A stretch of 8,814 nucleotides of DNA. Source: a bacterium. GTDB taxonomy: Bacteria; Actinomycetota; Actinomycetes; Actinomycetales; Actinomycetaceae. Numbering within the stretch: the first letter of the stretch is position 1; every line of letters begins with the position of its first letter. A program made the translations under genes and the position numbers. The stretch lies in NCBI GenBank assembly GCA_030544165.1, contig JAUNRP010000031.1, positions 3,600 to 12,413 on the forward strand. Direction: 5' to 3'. The notes beneath the pieces were generated by a model. That model ran no database searches. It had not been told where the DNA came from and saw only the letters and a program-made list of their open reading frames with translations. This document shows positions 1 to 4,810 of this stretch, one piece after another.

Positions 1-95
1 GGAACCAGTTGCGGATCTCCACGTTCGCGGCACGGGAGCCGGCGGACGTGGAGGTGCTCACTCGGGCGATCGATTTCGTCGTCGAGAGGATCTGA
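1..95 (+). CDS. serC: Phosphoserine aminotransferase, C-terminal end (partial)
   Basis: The window opens inside a plus-strand reading frame (full codons from base 3) that ends at TGA 93-95, giving 30 residues that begin NQLRISTFAAREPADVEVLT and end in VVERI. This matches my memory of the C-terminus of actinobacterial SerC (NQLR followed by a short strand, a PxDV-like turn and a closing amphipathic helix ending VVERL). SerC is a PLP-dependent class V aminotransferase that makes 3-phosphoserine in serine biosynthesis. The catalytic lysine and cofactor site lie outside the window, so the call rests on this tail and on the neighbourhood (DUF2530, DUF3027 and cspB-type genes are near serC in mycobacteria). 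Another class V aminotransferase is the main alternative. Its last 38 bp are antisense to the 3' end of the converging transporter gene. Confidence 0.7.
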   Translation, partial: NQLRISTFAAREPADVEVLTRAIDFVVERI

Positions 96-1470
96 ACGGG
101 GCACGGGAGCGGCGGCGCCGGGGTGGATCTGCCACCCGCGCCACCTCGGTGGCATCGTCCACGTGGGACTGGTCGATCAGCTCCCCGGCCGTGGAGGTGG
201 CCGCGGCGTGGTCGATCGGGTTGATGACGTGCACGCGGGGGCGCGGGCGGATGCGGTAGGTGACGCGGACCCCGAGCCGGCTCCACGCCCACACCATGGC
301 CACGAGCGCGGCGAGGAGGGTGAGGCCGCCGCCGAGGGCCTGGGTCATGCGGGCGCCGTACTCCTCCGCCAGCCAGCCGAGCATGGGGGAGAAGATCGGC
401 GTGGAGCCGAGGAACACCATCAGGTAGAGGCTCATCACGCGGCCACGCACGGCCGGGTCTGAGGCGAGCTGGATGGTGGAGTTGGCGGAGTTCATGGTGG
501 TGGTGGCGAAGAAGCCCACGAGGATCCCGCTGATGGCATAGGTCTCGTAGGTGGGCATGAAGGCGGAGATGAGGATCGAGACGCCGAATGCGGCGGCGGC
601 TCCCACCACCAGTCGGGTGCGGGGGCGGGTCCTCCGGGCGGCGAGGAGGGCGCCCGCGAGCGAGCCGACCCCCATGAGGGTGTTGAGGATGCCGAAGTCC
701 TCGGGGCCGCGGTCGAACGCATCGCGGGCCATGGTGGAGATGAAGAGCTGGAAGTTCAGGCCGAAGGCGCCCACCACGGCCATCACCGAGATGATCACGG
801 CGATGTCCGCGTGCTCGCGCACGTAGCGCACCGCCACCCCGAGTCCGCGGTTCTGGCGGGTGGGCCGGGAGTGATCGTGCATGTCCTCCAGGCGCATGGT
901 GGCGATCGCGATGAGGGGCCCGGCGAACGCGAGTCCGGTGATGATGAAGACCCAGCCGGAGCCCACGCCCGCGATCAGGAAGCCCGCGAGCGCGGGGCCG
1001 ATCAGGCGGGCGCCGTTGAAGGAGGTGGCGTTGAGGCCCACCGCGTTGGCGAGCGAGGAGGCGGGGACGAGTTCGGAGACGAACGTCATCCGCACCGGTT
1101 GCTCGAGCGCCGCGAGGATCCCCAGGACCAGGGCGAACACGTAGAGGTGCCACAGCTCGGCGTAGCCGAGGAGCACGAGGGCACCGAGCGTGAGCGAGCT
1201 GAGGGCGAGCCCCACCTGCGTGACGATGAGGAGGCGCCGCTTGTCCACGCGGTCCGCGAGCAGCCCGCCCACCGGTGTGATGAGGAGGGTGGGGAGGAAC
1301 TGCAGGGCGATCACGGTGCCCACGGCCACGCCGGAGTCCTCGGAGAGTTCCGTGAGCACCACCCAGGTCTGGGCGATCCGCTGCATCCACGTGCCGATGT
1401 TGGCGATCAGCGCGCCGTAGAACCACTTGCGGTAGTTCGGGAAGGCGAGGGAGGCAAAGGTACGGTTCAC
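58..1470 (-). CDS. MFS transporter, MFS_3/EntS-like exporter
   Basis: This 470-residue protein is a major facilitator superfamily membrane transporter. The N-terminus (TFASLAFPNYRKWFYGALIA, then NIGTWMQR) is the usual opening of the MFS_3 (enterobactin-exporter-like) group, so the start chosen is GTG at 1470. A motif-A-like loop, GGLLADRVDKRRL, lies at about residues 68-80 between helices 2 and 3. About 12 hydrophobic segments follow, up to about residue 405. The substrate cannot be read from the sequence; members of this group export siderophores, drugs or other small molecules. The C-terminal 60 or so residues are hydrophilic and end in an Arg-rich tail, longer than the usual 400-420-residue family size. 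The last 12 residues are encoded opposite the serC-like gene. No good Shine-Dalgarno is seen. A TAGACT hexamer ends 9 nt before the GTG and could drive a leaderless or near-leaderless transcript. Confidence 0.9.
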   Translation of the reverse strand: MNRTFASLAFPNYRKWFYGALIANIGTWMQRIAQTWVVLTELSEDSGVAVGTVIALQFLPTLLITPVGGLLADRVDKRRLLIVTQVGLALSSLTLGALVLLGYAELWHLYVFALVLGILAALEQPVRMTFVSELVPASSLANAVGLNATSFNGARLIGPALAGFLIAGVGSGWVFIITGLAFAGPLIAIATMRLEDMHDHSRPTRQNRGLGVAVRYVREHADIAVIISVMAVVGAFGLNFQLFISTMARDAFDRGPEDFGILNTLMGVGSLAGALLAARRTRPRTRLVVGAAAAFGVSILISAFMPTYETYAISGILVGFFATTTMNSANSTIQLASDPAVRGRVMSLYLMVFLGSTPIFSPMLGWLAEEYGARMTQALGGGLTLLAALVAMVWAWSRLGVRVTYRIRPRPRVHVINPIDHAAATSTAGELIDQSHVDDATEVARVADPPRRRRSRAPFRSSRRRNRSPE

Positions 1471-1479
1471 GGTCCGGCC

Positions 1480-1485
1480 AGTCTA
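1480..1485 (-). promoter_or_regulatory. Candidate -10 element of the MFS gene
   Basis: TAGACT on the minus strand fits the actinobacterial TANNNT -10 pattern and ends 9 nt upstream of the GTG at 1470. No convincing -35 hexamer is seen 16-19 nt further upstream. The absence of a Shine-Dalgarno before the GTG makes a very short leader plausible. Weak on its own. Confidence 0.35.
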
Positions 1486-1514
1486 GACCTGCGGCCGCGC
1501 GGCTGCCCTTTCCA

Positions 1515-1566
1515 AACAATAAGTCCGGTTTGGCACCGTACTCGGCGCCAAACCGGACTTATTGTT
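1515..1566 (-). terminator. Perfect 20-bp inverted repeat, probable terminator after NCS2
   Basis: The arms AACAATAAGTCCGGTTTGGC (1515-1534) and its exact reverse complement (1547-1566) flank a 12-nt centre in which CCG and CGG can pair after one A/C mismatch around a TACT loop. On the minus strand the hairpin begins 18 nt after the NCS2 stop codon. Its 3' arm ends in a U-rich run (CTTATTGTTT), so it reads best as an intrinsic terminator for the permease, possibly working in both directions because the outer arms are A/T-rich. It lies 44 nt upstream of the MFS start, so an operator role or a dispersed repeat element is an alternative. Confidence 0.55.
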
Positions 1567-1584
1567 GCGAGGGGAGCGGGGCTC

Positions 1585-3033
1585 CTAGCTGAAGAGCCTC
1601 ATGATCGGACCGAGGGTGAAGTAGACCACGAACAGGATCGAGGAGACCCACATCAGCGGGTGGATCTCGGCGATCTTGCCGCGGGCGAGCTTGATGACCC
1701 ACCACACGATGAAGCCGATTCCGATTCCCACGGTGATCGAGTAGGAGAACGGCATCATGGCGATGGTCAGGTAGGCCGGGATCGCGTTCTCCGGATCCTG
1801 CCAGTCGATGCCCACCACCTGGGTCATCATCAGGAAGCCCACGAACACCAGCGCGGTGGAGGCGGCCTCGGAGGGCACGATCTCCACGAGCGGGGCGATG
1901 AACATGGACAGCAGGAACAGGATGCCGGTCACCACGGCCGCGAGGCCGGTCCGCGCGCCCTCGCCCACACCGGCGGAGGACTCCACGTAGGAGGTGTTGG
2001 AGGAGACGCCGCCGAGCCCACCGAACACGGCGCCGAGCGAGTCGATCAGCAGGATGTTGCGCGAGTGCGGCGGGTTGCCGTTCTCATCCAGCAGATCGGC
2101 CTCCGCGCCGATGGCCACCATCGTGCCCATGGTGTCGAAGAAGTCCGCCAGCAGGAGGGAGAAGATCACGAGCACCACGGAGACGATCGGGGCGTTGGCG
2201 AACGCACCGAAGAAGTCGATCTGACCGAAGGTGGACAGGTCCGGGATCGCCACCGGCGAGCCGCTCACGGCCGGCACGTTCAGGCCCCAGCCCGTGGGGT
2301 TCTCCTCGCTCATCGCGCCCGTCTTGGTGATGGCCTCGATGATCACCGCGAGCACCGTGGAGCCGAGGATGCCGATCAGCACGGCGCCGTTGACCTTGCG
2401 GACGTAGAGGATGATCGTCACCAGCAGGCCGAACACGAACACGAACGAGGGCCAGCCATCCAGCGAGCCCTCGATCCCGAGCTGGACAGGGGTGCCGCCG
2501 GGGCGGATGATCCCGGCGTTGATGAGGCCGATGAACGCGATGAACAGGCCGATTCCCACGGAGATCGCGATCTTGAGCTGCGTGGGGACCGCCCTGAACA
2601 CGGCCTCACGGAAGCCGGTCATCACCAGGATGGTGATGATCACGCCCTCCCAGAAGATCAGGCCCATGGCCTCGCCGTAGCTCAGGCCCATCCCCATCAC
2701 GAGCGTGAACGTGACCATCGCGTTCAGGCCCATGCCCGCCGCGAGCGCGAGCGGGAAGTTGGCCACCACGCCCATGAGGATGGACATCACGCCGGCCACG
2801 AGCGCGGTTCCGGCGGCGATCGCTGCGCCCGAGACACCTTCCGGCGCCACGAGTCCGAGGATGGCGGCGTTCACCACGAGGATGTACGCCATCGCGAAGA
2901 AGGTCACGAATCCGCCGCGGATCTCCCTGCTGAGGGAGGAGCCACGCTCCGTGATCTTGAACGTCTGCTCGAGCCACGAGGGCGCGGCAGGAGTCTGTTG
3001 GGTGTCGCGCGTTGCGCTGGAGGGAGTAGTCAC
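1585..3033 (-). CDS. NCS2 family (AzgA/COG2252-like) purine permease
   Basis: A 482-residue inner-membrane nucleobase transporter of the NCS2 family, probably a proton-coupled importer of purines such as adenine, guanine or hypoxanthine. Seen in order: a hydrophilic N-terminus; FKITERGSSLSREIRGGFVT leading into the first helix (AMAYILVVN, ending about residue 55); the family motif PLALAAGMGLNA at 94-105; DFFDTMGT near 295-302; and SNTSYVESSAGVGEGARTG near 342-360. These point to the AzgA/GhxP/PbuG branch rather than the uracil/xanthine (UraA/PbuX) branch. I chose GTG at 3033 because family homology begins soon after it and a -10-like CACAAT ends exactly 6 nt upstream. An in-frame start at 3123 would add 30 unrelated residues and run through the divergent promoter. 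The gene diverges from the DUF2530-like gene. Exact substrate is not determinable. Confidence 0.93.
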   Translation of the reverse strand: MTTPSSATRDTQQTPAAPSWLEQTFKITERGSSLSREIRGGFVTFFAMAYILVVNAAILGLVAPEGVSGAAIAAGTALVAGVMSILMGVVANFPLALAAGMGLNAMVTFTLVMGMGLSYGEAMGLIFWEGVIITILVMTGFREAVFRAVPTQLKIAISVGIGLFIAFIGLINAGIIRPGGTPVQLGIEGSLDGWPSFVFVFGLLVTIILYVRKVNGAVLIGILGSTVLAVIIEAITKTGAMSEENPTGWGLNVPAVSGSPVAIPDLSTFGQIDFFGAFANAPIVSVVLVIFSLLLADFFDTMGTMVAIGAEADLLDENGNPPHSRNILLIDSLGAVFGGLGGVSSNTSYVESSAGVGEGARTGLAAVVTGILFLLSMFIAPLVEIVPSEAASTALVFVGFLMMTQVVGIDWQDPENAIPAYLTIAMMPFSYSITVGIGIGFIVWWVIKLARGKIAEIHPLMWVSSILFVVYFTLGPIMRLFS

Positions 3034-3039
3034 GCGCCC

Positions 3040-3045
3040 ATTGTG
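3040..3045 (-). promoter_or_regulatory. -10 element of NCS2 gene, leaderless type
   Basis: CACAAT on the minus strand is followed by GGGCGC and then GTG at 3033. Six nucleotides between the -10 and the start codon would place the transcription start on the GTG itself. No Shine-Dalgarno precedes this start. The hexamer keeps the A at position 2 and the T at position 6, the best conserved -10 positions in actinobacteria. A -35 is not obvious. Confidence 0.5.
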
Positions 3046-3081
3046 CACCCGCAAAGGTTTCGCGCACGAATTGTGAAGGTG

Positions 3082-3105
3082 TTGTGTTAGCAACAGGTGA
3101 CACAA
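3082..3105. promoter_or_regulatory. Candidate operator between NCS2 and DUF2530 genes
   Basis: Nested inverted repeats lie between the divergent promoters. TTGTGT (3082-3087) pairs with ACACAA (3100-3105). Inside them TGTT-AGC-AACA (3085-3095) is a perfect palindrome around a 3-nt centre. GTTAGCAAC-type palindromes are the kind of site bound by MarR-family dimers, but no regulator gene is present in the window to support a specific assignment. The right arm overlaps the -10 of the DUF2530 gene, so binding would be expected to repress it. Confidence 0.4.
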
Positions 3106-3106
3106 T
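3101..3106 (+). promoter_or_regulatory. -10 element of DUF2530-like gene, leaderless type
   Basis: CACAAT is followed by GGGGCC and then GTG at 3113. The hexamer, the 6-nt spacing and the GGG after the hexamer mirror the arrangement of the divergent permease gene. A transcript starting at the GTG is expected, and no Shine-Dalgarno is present. Confidence 0.5.
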
Positions 3107-3112
3107 GGGGCC

Positions 3113-3340
3113 GTGGCCCACACTCACGAACGGACGCGTCCCATGCCCGTGGCGCGCGTTCGCATGGTTCCATTGGCGCTCGGCGGCCTCGCACTGTGGG
3201 CGATCGGGCTCCTCGTGATCCTCATCTTCGACCTCGGCACCCTCGCCCGCGACATCGCGATCGTGGGAGCCGCACTCGGCCTCATCGCCACCGCGTGGGC
3301 CGAGCGCGCGGACTCCCGCCGCAGGCCCACCCAGCCCTAG
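3113..3340 (+). CDS. Small two-helix membrane protein, DUF2530-like
   Basis: A 75-residue protein with two predicted transmembrane helices: about residues 19-38 (VPLALGGLALWAIGLLVILI) and about 46-63 (ARDIAIVGAALGLIATAW), then a basic tail ending RRRPTQP. Its length, the LALWAIGLL segment and its position beside DUF3027/csp and serC-type genes fit the actinobacterial DUF2530 family. The function of that family is unknown to me. The GTG start at 3113 is chosen because a -10-like CACAAT ends 6 nt upstream. An ATG at 3143 (MPVARVRM) is an alternative that keeps both helices. The stop codon TAG directly touches the stop codon of the converging DUF3027 gene. Confidence 0.7.
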   Translation: MAHTHERTRPMPVARVRMVPLALGGLALWAIGLLVILIFDLGTLARDIAIVGAALGLIATAWAERADSRRRPTQP

Positions 3341-4243
3341 CTACTCGCTGGTGCGCTCCCCGCCGGCTTCCATGTCCGCCTCGGCCTCGCCGGCCTCCGC
3401 GTCGTCGCCCGGCTGACCCTCCCCGCCGACGACGGGCGGTTCCGTCTCGCTGGAAGGTGCGGGACCGCCGTCGTCGGGAGTCTCTGAGACCGGCCCACTA
3501 CGGGGGGAGCCGAGCTCGAACGAGTCGAGTTCGCCCTCGTCGATGACGGGCTCGGACTGCTGCCACTCCCCCTTGCGGCCGCGCACATCGGTCTCGGAGT
3601 GGGCGCCGCAGCCGTGATCGAGCGAGACCACGCGGCCGTCCGAGGGGCTCCACTCGTTCGCGCAGACCCCGAAGATCCGGCGTGCGGATCCGGACATCTT
3701 CATGAAGAACCCGCAGGTGGAACACGGCGCGGTGGCCTTCTTCGCGGCCTCCGCGTTCGGCCCACCCTCGCCCTCGTACCAGCGGGTGAAGGCCTCGGCG
3801 CGGCCGTCGGCGGAGAGGACCCGGGCCCGGCCGAGGCCGAGCTCGTAGATGGCAACCCGGTCGGCCTCCACGTCGTCGGTCTGCTCGTAGCCCTGATCGA
3901 GTCGGTGGTCCTCCCCCTGGTAGGGCAGCACGTCCCCCGGGCCCACGTCCCCGGGGCGGAGGCGCTCGGCCCACGGGAGCCACTCGGGCGCGAGGAGCGC
4001 GCCGCGGCCCGGCAGGAGTTCCACCTCGTTGATGGTGGGCTTGCGGGAACGTGGCGTGCGGGCCAGGGTGACCGCCCAGTGCCAGCCCACGTACCCGGGT
4101 TCGGACGCGGCGAACATGTGGGTGCCCACACGGTCACCCTCGAGGTAGAAGCCGAGGTGCTCCCCGATCCCGTGCTCGGTGGCCTCGCTGGCGGCCTCCC
4201 GCGCCTGATCGACCGCGGCCGCGAGTACCTGATCGGACGCCAT
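3341..4243 (-). CDS. DUF3027 domain protein with zinc-ribbon-like Cys/His cluster
   Basis: A 300-residue soluble protein recognised as DUF3027, an actinobacterial family without an established function. The conserved body runs from about residue 5 to 235 and includes YVGWHWAVTLAR (51-62), an acidic central part, and WYEGEGG (155-161). A Cys/His cluster follows: C174-x2-C177, C194, H210, C212 and H215 (in HGCGAHSE), a probable metal site. The last 60 residues are disordered, rich in Glu, Asp, Gly and Pro. ATG at 4243 shares its A with the TGA stop of the upstream cold-shock gene (TGATG), and GAGG lies 4 nt before it, so translation is likely coupled. The in-frame GTG at 4246 is too close to that GAGG. 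Co-transcription with a cold-shock protein suggests RNA- or stress-linked work, which is inference only. Confidence 0.88.
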   Translation of the reverse strand: MASDQVLAAAVDQAREAASEATEHGIGEHLGFYLEGDRVGTHMFAASEPGYVGWHWAVTLARTPRSRKPTINEVELLPGRGALLAPEWLPWAERLRPGDVGPGDVLPYQGEDHRLDQGYEQTDDVEADRVAIYELGLGRARVLSADGRAEAFTRWYEGEGGPNAEAAKKATAPCSTCGFFMKMSGSARRIFGVCANEWSPSDGRVVSLDHGCGAHSETDVRGRKGEWQQSEPVIDEGELDSFELGSPRSGPVSETPDDGGPAPSSETEPPVVGGEGQPGDDAEAGEAEADMEAGGERTSE

Positions 4244-4620
4244 CACGCCTCGAAGCTCTCGGCCACCACGCGAAGCACCTTCGCGATCGTGCGACCGTTG
4301 TCAGGGTAGTGGCCGTGGCGCAGGCGGCCGGAGGCCTTGTCCAGCTCACGGATGAGGTCCTCCACGATGGGGACCATCTCCTCGGCGGGCCTGCGGTGGT
4401 TGCGGACCACCGACTGGGGTGCCTCCGGGAAGGTGATCGCCAGGGCCTGGGGGCCACGCCGCCCGTCCGCCACCGAGTACTCCACCTTCTGGCCCGGCTT
4501 GGGCGTGGGGGAACCCGCGGGCAGCGCGGAGGCGTGGACGTACACCTCCTGCCCGTCCTCTCCGGCGATGAAGCCGAAGCCCTTCTCCGTATCGAAGAAC
4601 TTGATCCTGCCGTTCGGCAC
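4243..4620 (-). CDS. Cold-shock domain protein with C-terminal extension (CspB type)
   Basis: A 125-residue protein with an N-terminal cold-shock OB-fold (about 1-66) that binds single-stranded RNA or DNA. RNP1-like KGFGFI (13-18) and RNP2-like VYVHAS (26-31) are intact. The usual first-strand Trp (K-W-F/Y) is Phe8 here. Residues 67-125 form a charged extension containing a predicted helical region and RHGHYPDNGRTIAKVLRVVA. By recall, the same layout (GRRGPQAL, then RxGxYPD and a closing helix) is seen in the 135-residue CspB of Mycobacterium tuberculosis, so this is not a generic 67-residue Csp. The start is GTG at 4620 with GGAAGG 9 nt upstream. It overlaps the DUF3027 gene by one base, making a two-gene operon. 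It probably acts as an RNA chaperone. Confidence 0.93.
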   Translation of the reverse strand: MPNGRIKFFDTEKGFGFIAGEDGQEVYVHASALPAGSPTPKPGQKVEYSVADGRRGPQALAITFPEAPQSVVRNHRRPAEEMVPIVEDLIRELDKASGRLRHGHYPDNGRTIAKVLRVVAESFEA

Positions 4621-4658
4621 GTCTGGCAGCCTTCCGCTTGTTCGTGGGGGCGGCGAGT

Positions 4659-4701
4659 GCGCCGCTCGCGCCCAAGTCTATCCGGGCGGCGCGAGCGGCG
4701 C
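4659..4701. repeat. Perfect 14-bp inverted repeat in divergent csp / small-ORF region
   Basis: GCGCCGCTCGCGCC (4659-4672) is the exact reverse complement of 4688-4701, with a 15-nt spacer (4673-4687) that contains the candidate csp -10. It lies in the only sizeable non-coding gap between the two divergent transcription units. No T-run follows either arm, so it is not a typical terminator. It could be an operator, or a hairpin in the plus-strand leader of the small ORF and TPM gene if that transcript starts upstream. High local GC raises the chance of a coincidental repeat. Confidence 0.5.
4675..4680 (-). promoter_or_regulatory. Candidate -10 element of csp-DUF3027 operon
   Basis: TAGACT on the minus strand matches the hexamer before the MFS gene. 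It would put a start near 4668 and leave a 5' leader of roughly 48 nt. That leader contains a 6-bp hairpin with a 4-nt loop (4650-4655 with 4660-4665) and the GGAAGG ribosome binding site. No clear -35 is seen. The hexamer sits in the loop of a larger inverted repeat. Confidence 0.35.
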
Positions 4702-4726
4702 GGCCCCGCGGAGGAACGGAGGCTCG

Positions 4727-4810
4727 ATGGCTCAGCCGGAAGCGAATCCGAACCCTGCGGCGCCGATTGCGTTGCGGGTGGGGCGGATACGGAAGAAGAT
4801 TCAGGGGTGA
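4727..4810 (+). CDS. 27-codon small ORF overlapping the TPM gene start
   Basis: ATG at 4727 is preceded by a strong Shine-Dalgarno (GGAGG, 4-nt spacing, inside GAGGAACGGAGG). The frame encodes 27 residues: an Ala/Pro/Asn-rich first half (MAQPEANPNPAAP) and a basic second half (RVGRIRKKIQG). Its TGA (4808-4810) overlaps the GTG start of the next gene (GTGA), the classic arrangement for translational coupling. No family is recognised. It may be a real microprotein or a leader ORF whose translation opens the weak ribosome binding site of the TPM gene. The evidence is ribosome binding site strength and overlap geometry only; codon evidence is too short to judge. Confidence 0.5.
   Translation: MAQPEANPNPAAPIALRVGRIRKKIQG

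Noticed and set aside
811..3090. 759-codon open frame on the plus strand
   Set aside because: It is antisense to both the MFS and NCS2 genes, its His/Glu/Asp/Gly/Arg-rich product resembles no family, and it spans their intergenic hairpin. It is a by-product of GC-rich codon bias.
3034..3112. Purine riboswitch before the NCS2 permease
   Set aside because: The gap is only 79 nt, shared with a divergent promoter. No aptamer-like conserved core is visible and the start looks leaderless.
3034..3123. 30-codon N-terminal extension of the NCS2 permease
   Set aside because: It would translate through the divergent promoter region, shows no family similarity, and ignores the promoter-like hexamer 6 nt before GTG 3033.
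3337..3588. 83-codon frame within the DUF3027 region
   Set aside because: It overlaps DUF3027 in another frame with Ser/Arg/Pro-rich translation and no ribosome binding site. DUF3027 itself is well supported.
4309..4806. Upstream extension of the TPM frame (166 extra codons)
   Set aside because: The extension is antisense to the csp gene and would bury the clear signal peptide that begins at 4807.
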